NCBI GenBank assembly: GCA_028583405.1 | Contig: CM053250.1 | Span: 40,846,230-40,910,229, forward strand | Length of the DNA: 64,000 nucleotides | DNA from: Pogonophryne albipinna | Taxonomy: Eukaryota > Chordata > Actinopteri > Perciformes > Artedidraconidae | Direction: 5' to 3' | Part shown: positions 46,725 through 58,250 of the stretch, one piece after another | Layout: each line of letters starts with the position of its first letter | Numbering within the stretch: position 1 is the first letter of the stretch | Notes under the pieces: model-generated | Seen by the model: the letters and a program-made list of their open reading frames with translations, nothing else | Database searches by the model: none | What the model was told of the DNA's origin: nothing | Translations under genes and position numbers: made by a program

Positions 46725-48450
46725 CTGGAGGTATTGCTGATATCATGTCTACCATATCCTCTTCAAATACTCTGTCCAACAATATCAGTCTCAGGAAGAA
46801 AGGTTTTTTAACGCTTATTCAAAATAGCAGAGAAACATGCATTCTTGTTCTCAGGAGGGGACATTGACAGAGGAGTACTGGAAAAGTACACAGTAAGTAC
46901 TTCATACTTGTGGGGGTAGTTTCACTAGTACTGAGTCCAACAGGATCAATCTCACGAAGAACTAATGGCAACAAAAAAGAATTCCCTCATCAAACTTAGC
47001 AGAAGTGGCTTGATTTTGTTCTCAGTAGGGGATTTTGACAGAGTATTTCTAAAAAAATACACAGTAAAAGTACTTCAATGTATTGTTAGTAGTATGCTAA
47101 CTAATACCAAGTCAAACAGTATCAATTTCATTAAGAACTAATGGTAAAATTATATTTTTATCATTCATCAAAGATAGCAGAAAAACATGCATTATGTAGC
47201 ATTCTATGGAGGGGACTCTGACAGAGGATTACTCACAAAGTACACAGCAAAAGTACTTCATTTTATTTCTGGTAGAAGTCAAACTAGAACCAGGGTTGCG
47301 TTCCAATAGTCCATTTAGCTTAGGAACCTTCCTAACCAAGTGAAATGACCCGGAAGTCCCTCAGTGGCAGCCATGTTAAGTGCCGTTCCAATTCTCCAAA
47401 TGAAAGGAAAGGAGGTTTCAAACTTCCTTTATAACCTCCTTTAGCTTAGGAACCACTGGACCTCCCTTGACGAAAGGAGAGGAGAAAATGCTGCCCCACA
47501 ATGCATTGCAGCCGCAGCATTTGACGTCTCACAACAGTCGGCCGTTCACGGAAACAACCGATTATGACCGAGAAATTATATCATGAAAGTTACGGTGCTT
47601 ATTAAGCATTTTAAAACGTAAGTGGTAAGTTGCCAAAGTGCTTTTTCTGAACGTTCATCAGTATTATAATCAAAGAGAGAAAATATGAACGTTAGTTTTT
47701 ACTGAAATGATCAAATAAAGTCAACATTTCACAGTCTTTACTGAGCTGTGTGGGGTTTTGTTCAACTTTTAAAAGATGTTTGAATGGTGATATACACAGT
47801 GATAGATGTTAAGGACTAACGTTTTATAATAAATACATTTGTATTGATTTTAAGATATTTTCATACAATCATACGTATTGGGATCATTTGTATTAATGTG
47901 GACCGGAGGGAGAGGGTGACGAGCATAAGTTTCACTTTCCTTTTTTATTTCAATTCCAACTTTGGTCATGAAGAATATGTTTCTCTGTTGTCCACGTTCA
48001 TAAAGCATAAAGCAACAGCATCAGAGCACGGTGCAGAAGTCTCTAGATGAGTTTACAGTAGTCCCTCGTTCTTATTAAACATCCATGTTGTAGTCCGCTG
48101 TATAGAAAACCTGTAGTTTCCATAGTTTCCCCACAGCAGCAGACGCACAAAATGACGTCCGCTGGCGCATCATAAACACGTCAAATAGTGAAAGTGCAGT
48201 CGGATTCTCTAAAGTACCGCAGTATCTTCTCCTAAGTCCTTTTGAATTCTCCTATCCACTATCCCTTAACCCCGTGACGTTTCACTCAGAGGTCAAGGAA
48301 TAGGAGATAGGGTTAGACGTTAGGAGCTGATTTTGGATTATCGGAACGCAACCCGAGTTCAACAGTGTCAGTTTCCTTAAGAACTTGTGGTAAAAAATAT
48401 TTGTATCACTCGTCAAATATAGCAGGAATGAAGAGCAGCTGATTTGAAAA
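46725..48450. repeat. Tandem repeat, about 170-185 bp unit, interrupted
   Basis: Blocks with AGGGGAC...TGACAGAG, AAGTACACAGTAAAAGTACT and a following GAACTAATGG box recur at about 46856, 47027 and 47212, spacing 171 and 185 bp. A fourth copy is split by the MITE at 47293-48354 and resumes at GAGTTCAACAGTGTCAG (48355). Units are clearly diverged. Confidence 0.7.
47293..48354. mobile_element. MITE with GGGTTGCGTTCC inverted ends
   Basis: Ends GGGTTGCGTTCCAATAGTCC and GGATTATCGGAACGCAACCC are inverted with two mismatches in 20. 1.06 kb, noncoding. It sits inside one unit of the 170-185 bp tandem repeat, so the empty site can be inferred from neighbouring units. No clear target duplication, superfamily undetermined. 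Confidence 0.8.
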
Positions 48451-48999
48451 AACATACACGAGAGGCGGCTGAGTGACCGCAGTGCAGAATCGCTGTATAG
48501 TTTAAATCTCCTAACAATGTTGTCCATTTTAGACATAGGCCTATTATATTTACAGCCCTTAATAACATCAATTTTCTGGGCTCAATTTGTGTCTTGGTCT
48601 AAATTGAAAGTGTGATTTTAGCAAACGAGTGCTTTTGTTTTGAAATCACTTCCGTGAGTTTGGCCCCGCCCCTCGCTCCAAGGACCATTTGACCATTTAG
48701 TAAGGTTAAAAAAGAAAAAAAGGCCTCTCGAACGCTCTTCCGTTTACGTGTTTAATAAAGAAAAACAATTGGACGGTAGATACACAGATTCCCTACAAGA
48801 GAATACTTTTTTTTTTTTTTAAATCAATATGGACCATTACTGTATAATTATCCTTAACTTATGTTATACAATGCACTTAATAAACAAGTATGGCATTTTG
48901 AAACATGATGTGCAACAATTGTTACTGTAATTTGTGTTCAATTTGTTGTAAGCTAAGATGATGTTGTGATTTATTTTTTGTTAGTATGCACGTGGACGC
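48355..48999. other. Repeat remainder and unassigned sequence
   Basis: First 100 bp complete the tandem unit; the rest is unassigned. Confidence 0.4.
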
Positions 49000-49430
49000 T
49001 TTGGACATACCTGGAGAAGGAAGAAATGGGTCTTCGGAATGATGGGAGTTAAGCGGAGACTAGTGTTGAAACTAGTGGAGAAACGATCAAGATGCCACCT
49101 TGTCCCTCTGATTAGACGGCATGTTAAGTCAGGAAGTAGCATGAGTGGAGGGCATACAGGAGAGTGCTGAGTAACATGGGGTACAACCATTACACCATAA
49201 ACCACAGCAGGTGGTTGGTGAACCCCCTGACAGTCATACCCAACATAATGAAAGAGCTTGGTCGACCGTCAAAGGACATGTCCGTAGACTGAGAGGAAAC
49301 CGTACAGAGAGTTAGTTGAAGGAACACCTCAAGGTTCTTGAATGGTCATCTTGGCTTGGCTCTGCTCACCCCGATGGACTGCTTGGACGCTTGTTCAAGG
49401 ATATACACAAAGCCATTCCAGTCTGAGTAC
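49000..49430 (+). pseudogene. IS1595/Merlin-like transposase, decayed
   Basis: Over shifting frames: KKWVFGMMGVKRRLVLKLVE, RCHLVPLIRRHVKSGSS, then GYNHYTINHSRW, VNPLT, LKEHLKVLEWSSWLG and DGLLGRLFKDI. The order (WVFG, TINHS, VNPLTG-like, then a DGLLGRLFKDI end) is that of the ISXO2-like/IS1595 DDE transposase domain, which in eukaryotes is found in Merlin-type transposons. Several stops and slips; inactive. Inverted repeats were not identified. Confidence 0.65.
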
Positions 49431-49685
49431 CATTATGTCTTACCAAGTCTTTCATTTATGTCTGAGAAAAGCTTTTATGTTTAAATATGTATATCAGTCA
49501 TACTAAACAGTCATTACTTTGAGTCCTAATTTTCCTCATGTGTGAATAAAATGTTTTGCTTGGTTCTGTTGCATCTTACTTTGCATTTCTGTGAAAAATG
49601 TTAGGTCAGCGTGAATGTTATAACTCATTCATAAATGGACATGTGTATTAAACTTAAAAACAACGCACCCTTTCAGTAGTTATAA

Positions 49686-50120
49686 ATATTACTTTACAAT
49701 AAGACTGCCTTTTACCAATCAGAAGTGGGAGTAACTCATTAATAAATGGGAATGTGTTTTACACTTTACAAGGCTCCCTTTTGGCAGTTATAAATGTTAG
49801 TAACTCATTCATAAATGGTCATAAGAGATGCCAGGAAAGATCAAGATGGAAGGAGGAGAATCAACTCGGTGAACAACAGATACCAAGGATGCTGGTTGAT
49901 GAAGAAGATGAAGTAAGCTAAGTAGCCAATATAAGGCTTAGCAGTACAGATACATGTGGGCTCACTATTTGGCAAACAACCGGTCACAGTTGCCCTGTTT
50001 ATCTCATGTCTTATAAAAGCTTATTAATGATTTATAAAGTGTTCACAACCTAATTAATAAATTAATTACAAACTATTCGTAAACCCTTTATAAGGATAGT
50101 CTTATTGTAAAGTGCTACCC
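49686..50120. mobile_element. MITE-like repeat with ACTTTACAATAAGACT ends
   Basis: Inverted ends: ATTACTTTACAATAAGACT near 49688-49706 and AGTCTTATTGTAAAGTGCTA at about 50098-50117. Interior has CTCATTCATAAATGG-type direct repeats (also at about 49623, just outside) and TTATTAATGATTTATAAAG, similar to 9549-9900. Confidence 0.6.
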
Positions 50121-52962
50121 ACATTTTTAACTCATTCAGTATAACCGCTCCGGCTTGTCAAGAAACTTGTCTTAGTGACATTTTAGACATTTTTACCTTT
50201 AACATGGTCTATAAAGAGTTTAGATCGTTCAGATGGGGCAAAGTATTAAATGTTGTATACATTTTCTGGTGCACTGGAAATCAATTGCTCATGGAATGGA
50301 GTGAATAAATATGGCAGTGTGTCTGACCTTGAATGCTATATCTGACTCAGCAAAAAGGCTGCTGGCTCTGACTGCAATCCCTGCACTCAGCCCTCAGCCT
50401 CCCCCTCAACAGGGAGAACAATGCAGTCCCAGCAGATGGTTCCAGTACAATAACTAGACTGTTGTTACGCTCACTACTGCAGTCACAAACACCATTTAAC
50501 ATAAATTGAAAAGGCCTATTGCCTAGTTTTTGTTTTCAAAATGGAGGTACAAGAGGTGGGCTAATAGATCATTTTCAAGAAATACAGTTTGACAAGTCAA
50601 AGCAGGAAAAACCTTGGTGGAAAAAGCAACATCAATAATGGTTGCATTGATTTAGGGGAGCCAGTTCCCGGGCTCTGGTATTGTGCAGGCTCCTTCACTG
50701 ACACTTAACCGGGTTGACAATCAGAATCGTCTGCCTGAAAAGGACTTATATTCCATTCCCCAGGTGTATTCTAGTATGTCGGTCCGTCTGATACCCAGAA
50801 GATCAAACCAGATTAGTTTTTTCTTTACCCTTTATCTCTTGTGCTACCAGACTACAGCATCAAGGGGGAAATGAGGCGTTGGGTTTAACATACCGACGTC
50901 AGCGTCTAGAGATTTCTAAGAACCTTTTCACATTGTTTTCATGTTGGTTATGGCCAACATGTCAAACTACAAGCCTCAAAAACTGTGGTCAATAATGGGT
51001 GACCTCAAATGTGAATACTTTTATTTCTCATATACAATCCATGGTTGAAACTAAGTTATGGTTACCCATAGACTTCCCTTAAGTTCACTTTAACCAAGTA
51101 TGATCCATGAACTGTAACTATGTGCCTTTGTCCCAACTGCATTGAACATGTGTGCCTCATTAACCACAGCTTTTTTCATCTATGAATGTCATGTTTAAGA
51201 AATATATTTACATTTCCACTTGATTTAATGTCAGCATCTAAAAGTACTATATGCATGTATTTGTAGGACATGTGGGTGCTATTCTTAAAGATATTTTAGT
51301 GCTGCTCTTTTCTGGTAACTGGGTCTGCTCTCTGTCCTGACAATGTTTTGATGGATGATCCTCATCCCACAGCTCTCCCAGAGTCCCATCTTTTTGACGG
51401 GACATGAAAAGTTCCCCACTTTGTGTCACAGCTTAGTTGGTTCTGTTTTTGAGAGTTATGAGAGGGAAGATGGAAAGCTGCTTTGACAGATGATCAGTCT
51501 CTAAGAGGAAGTAATGACAGATAGTTTACCTGCTGGCTTTATCGTCTCGGAGCAGGTTGTGAAATAAAGAAGAATCTGAGCAGCCATATAAAGTCCTCTG
51601 GATGTTTCCACATCTGGCTAAGCAGCCCAGCGGGGGATGCATATAAATAGATTCTGTGGCAGAAAAGGTTAGCAAAGTGATGTTTTGAAGGTTTCAGGTT
51701 TAAAAAAGAATGCCAGCTGGAAGATTGATTACACTTTTTACTTGTCATACAATTCTTTAGATGAACAAGAACCAAGTGGCAACATGCAGTTCAGCAGGGG
51801 GCGGCTCCACTGGTTAAAACATAAGTCTAGTAGAACACTTGAAACATTATAGTAAGAATTACCCTTTGAAGTTTAAGGTCCCAGTTGCTTGTTTCAAGTC
51901 TTCTACAACTAAGCATGATGTTTATAAAAAGCAGGGCATGTTTGAGACACGGTTGTAATGTGATCACAGGGTTTTTCTGGTCTGGGTGTTGCCTGGTTTA
52001 CCAGGGATTATGTCCTAAATCACAGCGGTTGTTCTCATCGAGGTGAGGACCCACATATACAATTAGCGTCACTTATGCAATTAACAGAAGAAGAAATGGT
52101 GCTAATTATTAGCAGACCCATTATCGATTATTGTTAGCACATAATAACCCCCGGCAAAGTGTTTACTTCTGGTCGTTCCTCAGCCCACCAATTAAATGTT
52201 TTTCCATTGACAGCATGTTAGGTAAAACATAGAATTAAAGGACATACTTGCCATATAATGTATCCTCTGCCTAATTACAGCACAGATAAAATGAGGCTGC
52301 TAAACAGATTTCAACGGAAAAAGAGCGACCCAGATAAACTGCAGAGAGCGATGGTCATCAGCAACTAGAGCTTCACTAACAAATGACAGAAAAAGCTGCA
52401 TAACAAAGAAAGACTCCGCAGGCGGGTCCATTTACTTTATTCAGAGGTTGAGGCAGAAGTAGCTGCTTTCTATTCTGGGCCCAACATTTCTGCAGGCTCA
52501 GAGCCATCCAGCGAGAAAGAGAGGCAAAGATCAGTGCCGTAACTGGCAGAGACGAGTGACTATCAAGAGGGATTCAGGCTATATATGCATGCCGCGATGC
52601 TGGAGCCGGGATGGAGTGGGTGTAAGAGGAGATCTCAGCGGGTATTGTGTGGGGCAGGATGGGTGGGTGGATGAAGAGAGAGGGGGAGGAATGTGTTGCT
52701 ATGTTAAAGGTGGTAGATGGGTTTTTTTTTAACCAGGAGAGGTGACATATGGGACAAGAGGGCAGTGTATGCCAATGCTGGTCACTGAGTCTATAGGGGC
52801 CTCTCTGAGGGCCCTTCAGAGTGACTGAATCACTACTTCAGCCTCTTAGCATGGCTAATGCTGAAAGCACTGCCACATTAATACCTGCTGTCCGGAGATG
52901 AACGCAACGTCCAAAATAGTCCAAATAAGTTACTTTGCGTCATTTATTCCTGTCTACATTGC
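50121..52962. other. Intron sequence, nothing recognised
   Basis: 2.8 kb without a recognised exon or element. The frames at 51247-51429 and 51539-51775 (- strand) have no recognised similarity. Confidence 0.45.
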
Positions 52963-52970
52963 ATCCCCGC

Positions 52971-53653
52971 CAGAGTCCTGCACGGGTCTGATTTAAAGAC
53001 CCGCTCCCGCCCCGTACCCGCGACGTGCAATACCGAACCCGCCCCGCCACCTGCACATATTGCCAATTAGTTCCGCAAACCGACCCGACCCGTCGGCACA
53101 AGATCCGCAAACCAGCCCGAACCCGCATATCCTATGAGCAGTGAAAACATGCAATTATTAACACGCAGTTGCATTTTGTCTCAAAAAGCGTGGGATGTTG
53201 GTTATTTTCTCCACCTAGGACGACACCAAAAGCCTCCCAGACGTTGGACTTCACTCTTGAGGAAGTGTTATTGAAAATGTTGTATTCTCCGCTGAGAGCT
53301 TCACCTCAGCCATTTCGAATGTGGCGCGCTCAGCAGCAGATTGATGCGGTGCAGAGGTTATGATTATGCGCGGTCCCGCAAGGGAGAAGTCTGAGGATTT
53401 AAACATTAGATTAAATTATTATTATTTAAATATATTTATTATGCAACACTAAATTATTGCTAAATAATGGTTTGTTGCCTCAGGGCAACAATGTGCTACG
53501 AGGGTATTAAAACACCCAATATTTAGTATTGCATAATAAATATTATGTAATACTAAAATATTGGGTGTTTCAATACCCTCATAACACTGAGGAGTTTTTA
53601 ATACTAAAGTACCCGCATGTACCCACGGGTACCCGACCCGATGCAGGATTCTG
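52971..53653. mobile_element. hAT MITE, 7 of 8 target bases conserved
   Basis: Ends CAGAGTCCTGCACGGG and GATGCAGGATTCTG are inverted repeats. Flanks ATCCCCGC (52963-52970) and ATCCCTGC (53654-53661) differ at one base, consistent with an old 8-bp hAT duplication. Interior is rich in CCCG/ACCCG near both ends. Confidence 0.8.
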
Positions 53654-53689
53654 ATCCCTGCATCATCCGCCTGTGCGCATCAAAGACGC

Positions 53690-54006
53690 AGACTCATCGT
53701 TCCCACTATAGGGGTGAGTGTAATAAGGAGGCAAAGTTGACATTCAGTGTGTTGCCGGGAGCATATAAGGATTCATCCAGGATGTTGAAAATGTAAAAAA
53801 AAAATTAGAACATAAAGATTAAAAGGTTTAATGTTTTAAGGTGGTGACGCTACTCAGTCAATCAAATCGGTGCAGTCAGTGAGCAATTTCAAATGGCGTG
53901 CTCAAAAAAGGTAGACAGCGAAAACAGAGCATTTAATGACTTTTTCTCTTACTGGACCTCTTTGAAATGCAATTGAATACCCCTGCATTATAGCAACAAC
54001 AACAAA

Positions 54007-54037
<31 letters not shown>

Positions 54038-54125
54038 GCAATAATAATTGGGAGGGGGGGGGCGCGGCTGTTCTTATGTTCTCTGAGGGGAGGCTCACCT
54101 TCCCACACTTTGAAAACCCCTGATT
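53690..54125. mobile_element. hAT remnants and (AAT)n tract
   Basis: ATGGCGTGCTCAAAAAAGGT at 53893 opens a short frame resembling the conserved start of fish hAT transposases (SKKxKVDSExRAF-like). It is followed by an end reading AATTGAATACCCCTG (53964-53985). A second hAT-type end CACTTTGAAAACCCCTG lies at about 54105-54121. Between them is (AAT)n at 54007-54050. Borders not resolved. Confidence 0.45.
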
Positions 54126-54567
54126 TAGACTCTTGGTGTTGGACTTCTGTTCCGTGTAGGTAAAATGGTTAATATCGTCTGTTAGCTGAGTTCTTCCCGT
54201 TAAGTGGGTATGCATCATTAATAGGTTGTTAAATGTTAAGAAGCCTTGAGACGCTGTTTCTAGCAAGATGTTGCGTCTGCCCCTATGGTCTGCCCCCGGG
54301 AGTCTCACAATAATAAGAGCGTTGTTAGGAGAGATGACGAGTGGCATTCACAGTGGCCAATCAGAGTGGTACTCAAGCCGGATACGTCACACAGGATGAG
54401 GGTTCCCAACCGACCAGAATTGTTTAAACTAAGGAAGTAGCGTAATTCATATACCGATAGCAGCACAGTTTGTCCAGCGGCTTAACGGTATACCAATACC
54501 GTCCAATCAGGTACCAGTACTGACTTAGGACCAGTTCTCGATACCCATCCCTACTTACAGGTATTTA

Positions 54568-56188
54568 CACTGAACAAAAATATAAATGCAACACTTTTGT
54601 TTTTGCTCCCATTTTTCATGAGATGAACTCAAAGATCTAAAACATTTTCTATATACACAAAATAACCATTTCTCTCAAATACTGTTCACAAATCTGAAAA
54701 AATCTGTGATAGTGAGCACTTCTCCTTTGCCGAGATAATCCATCCCACCTCACAGGTGTGGCATATCAAGATGCTTGATTATTGCACAGGTGTGCCTTAG
54801 AATGGCCACAATAAAAGGCCACTCTGAAACGTGCAGTTTTGCTTTATTGGGGGGGTCTGGGGGGGTCCGAAAACCAGTCAGTATCTGGTGTGACCACCAT
54901 TTGCCTCACGCAGTGCAACACATCTCCTTCGCATAGAGTTGATCAGGTTGTTGATTGTGGCCTGTGGAATGTTGGTCCACTCCTCTTCAATGGCTGTGCC
55001 AAGTTGCTGGATATTGGCAGGAACTGGAATACGCTGTCGTATACGCCGATCCAGAGCATCCCAAACATGCTCAATGGGTGGCATGTCCGGTGAGTATGCT
55101 GGCCATGCAAGAACTGGGATGTTTTCAGCCTCCAGTAATTGTGTACAGATCCTTGCAACATGGGGCCGTGCATTATCATGCTGCAACATGAGGTGATGGT
55201 CGTGGATGAATGGCACAACAATGGGCCTCAGCATCTCGTCACGGTATCTCTGTGCATTCACAATGCCATCAATAAAATGCGCCTGTGTTCGTCGTCCATA
55301 ACATACGCCTGCCCATACCATAACCCCACCACCACCATGGGCCACTCGATTCACAACATTGACATCAGAAAACCGCTCACCCACACGACGCCACACACGC
55401 TGTCTGCCATCTGCCCTGAACAGTGAAAACCGGGATTCATCCGTGAAGAGAACACCTCTCCAACGTGCCAGACGCCATCGAATGTGAGCATTTGCCCACT
55501 CAAGTCGGTTACGACGACGAACCGGAGTCAGGTCGAGACCCCGATGAGGACGACGAGCATGCAGATGAGCTTCCCTGAGACGGTTTCTGACAGTTTGTGC
55601 AGAAATTCTTTGGTTATGCAAACCGATTGTTGCAGCAGCTGTCCGAGTGGCTGGTCTCAGACGATCTTGGAGGTGAACATGCTGGATGTGGAGGTCCTGG
55701 GCTGGTGTGGTTACACGTGGTCTGCGGTTGTGAGGCCGGTTGGATGTACTGCCAAATTCTCTGAAACGCCTTTGGAGACGGCTTATGGTAGAGAAATAAC
55801 ATTCAATTCACGGGCAACAGCTCTGGTGGACATTCCTGCTGTCAGCATGCCAATTGCACGCTCCCTCAAAACTTGCGACATCTGTGGCATTGTGCTGTGT
55901 GATAAAACTGAACATTTCAGAGTGGCCTTTTATTGTGGCCAGCCTAAGGCACACCTGTGCAATAATTATGCTGTCTAATCAGCATCTTGATATGCCACAC
56001 CTGTGAGGTGGGATGGATTATCTCGGCAAAGGAGAAGTGCTCACTATCACACATTTTTTCAGATTTGTGAACAGTATTTGAGAGAAATGGTTATTTTGTG
56101 TATATAGAAAATGTTTTAGATCTTTGAGTTCATCTCATGAAAAATGGGAGCAAAAACAAAAGTGTTGCATTTATATTTTTGTTCAGTG
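54568..56188 (-). mobile_element. Tc1/mariner transposon with long inverted repeats
   Basis: Both ends are CACTGAACAAAAATATAAAT (inverted at the right) inside a duplicated TA (54566-54567, 56189-56190). The inverted repeats run for more than 200 bp with very few differences; one is a C/G change near 54705, another an indel of a dozen or so bases near 54776. 1.62 kb, the usual size of Tc1 elements. The interior transposase on the - strand is broken in its N-terminal part. Confidence 0.95.
54878..55900 (-). pseudogene. Tc1 transposase, frameshifted N-terminus
   Basis: The 55621-54878 frame (247 residues) has all three catalytic acids: FTDESRFSLF, QHDNARPHVA and PPIEHVWDALDRR. There are 34 residues between the second Asp and the Glu, so DD34E as in Tc1. 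The upstream DNA-binding part continues in the same family (RERAIGMLTAGMS, then AVARELNV) up to about 55900 but in other frames: a slip around 55795 separates the helix-turn-helix region from the catalytic frame. The Met at 55621 is internal, not the real start. Confidence 0.9.
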
Positions 56189-58075
56189 TAGATTCATTAA
56201 CCAATTGTGTGCTGCAAACCGTTTTACACATTAAATGATTTTTTATGTAATCTATTTAATTTCTTGCTGAGCTTGGTGACCTTCTAGCTTTAGCTAGAAA
56301 TGCTGTGCTACTGTATGGGATATTTATCCATGTTATATAAGCGTCTTTGAGCATTAGGAAAAGCACTATATAAATCCCATGTATTATTATTATTATATAC
56401 CATGCTTGTTCATAAAATGAAATGAAAAGCATCCATGTATAGCACTGCCTCCACCTCATGACATTGTTTTTGGGGATTTGATTGGCTACTATAAAACACA
56501 ATATCAGCAAAGGTGGGTCCTGCATTATTATCACACGTTGTGCACTCATCTTGTAGGATTCCTGTGTCAAAGTCTTCTTGTAAGACTTTTATTAGTGTAG
56601 TTCTTATATTGCTCACATTTGTTGAAATAAAGTGTGCTGAAAACATGTGTTCTTGTATTTCCATCTTTCTCTCTGACTCATGCAGTCATGTGTCCTTTGG
56701 TGCGGTAGCTTCACATAATAGTGTGTGCATGGAGACTATTGTACAGCAGCAGCAGCAGCACAGAGAAAGGAACAGAGTGCAGAGCAACATCTATGGAATG
56801 CCATTTAAGCCAAAATGAAATAAATACATAAATGATTAAATAAATACATATATAACTAAATATGCCTATGAAATAAATATATATGGTTATGAAATACATT
56901 TTAAAATAAATAAACGAGGCAATAAATATATATACATTTAAATACACATTTATTTACTTCATGGGAATTGTATTTCATAATGCCACATTTATTTCAGAGC
57001 TCTTTACATTTCCATTTCTTATATTCAAACGAACAGGGTGTGGTTAGCTCACAGATCCAGACCAAAGCAACAGCACCACACATTTTCAAATGAAATGGCG
57101 GTCCGCTCTCCCCAGCAGAGTGGATTTAAAAGCAGCAGCAAGCGGAGGCATCGCTAATAAATGTGAGTATTGGGTTTCAACTGACTTTACAATAACTACA
57201 ACACACACGGCAAACCCAAGCGGCGAAAAAAAGTACATTTTGGTTTAAATAATAGGTATAAGTATGTAACGTTAGTGACGCTACTAGCTAGCTGGACGTG
57301 CAGCACTGTTGGTTTACACCTATTATTAAAATCAGTTAAGAAGTTTACTGAAGTCATACAGAGATCTTGGCTCTGTTATAGATAAATGATACTTTATATT
57401 ACTGTACATCTATAAATAGACCAAGTGAGAACATTAAGACCTGTATTTCCTACAGTCCGGTGTGATTTAATGGTACCCTGACGTGTAGCTGCTGTTTGCT
57501 TTCTTTTTTTATACTCTGACATTTTGCAATGTTTTTCTGTTTATTAAGATTTCCACCAGATTGTATCATCTTTTATTCACCTTTTGCTTAGTTTTTGTTG
57601 TTGCAGTGCTGCCAAAGGGATGCAAGCTGCCACTTCTTCTTAAAAAAAAAAAGTAAACCAAAACAGTATGTCATTTAAATAATCATTTAGGGATTGTTTG
57701 TCTGTAATGCTTAGCATTTTGCAATCATACTTTTGCAGCCAGGTGTTTATTATGATTCGTTAATTTTTTTCTTTTTCTCTTTTCTCTGTAATTAGGACAA
57801 TTCTGGAGAAATGGATCTGCTGGAGAAGGACCCCTAACCCAAGCGGATCATCAGGACAGAGCTGCCATCCACCTGGACCCCCGTGGTGCTGGAGAAAGCA
57901 AAACAGCGATCAGGGACATCCTCCACCCAGACCTCTGCTTACTGCCGTCCTACAGACGTGTGAGTGTAGAACTGTAGAGATTATCACTGCTGTCACTTTA
58001 GCCTTACATGCTTTTACTTCAAATTAACACATTACATCTGTGTAGTACTTCTCATTTTGCATACATACTGTATAT
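56189..58075. other. Unassigned sequence with an L2-type tail
   Basis: At about 56338-56397 AAGCGTCTTTGAGCATTAGG, then GCACTATATAAATCCCATGT and ATT repeats, an L2-like 3' tail (+). 56815-56960 is (AAATA)-rich. The rest is unassigned apart from the possible exon at 57797. Confidence 0.5.
57797..57962 (+). other. Possible exon of unknown gene or element
   Basis: Bounded by a good acceptor (CTTTTCTCTGTAATTAG, ending 57796) and GTGAGT at 57960. Two frames are open across the whole 160-odd bp, one starting QFWRNGSAGEGPLTQADHQD. Higher GC than its surroundings. About 650 bp upstream, ATAAATGTGAGT (57154) looks like a donor after a GC-rich stretch. I do not recognise the protein; it does not look like a GALNT lectin repeat. 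Confidence 0.25.
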
Positions 58076-58250
58076 AATAATAATAATAAATGATATTTAT
58101 ATAGCACCTTTCAAGGGACCCAAGGTCGCTGTACATGGTGGACAAACAAAACAAACAGACAATCAACGGGCAAACCAAATAAATAAATAAAGGAAGCCGG
58201 GGGACCAGAAAAGGGCTAGGGCCCGAAGGCCAGGGTGAACAGGTGTGTTT

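Noticed and set aside
53902..54347. Poly-Leu/Ile frames on the - strand
   Set aside because: Produced by the (AAT)n repeat at 54007-54050.
55484..55978. 164-codon + strand frame
   Set aside because: Antisense of the Tc1 transposase.
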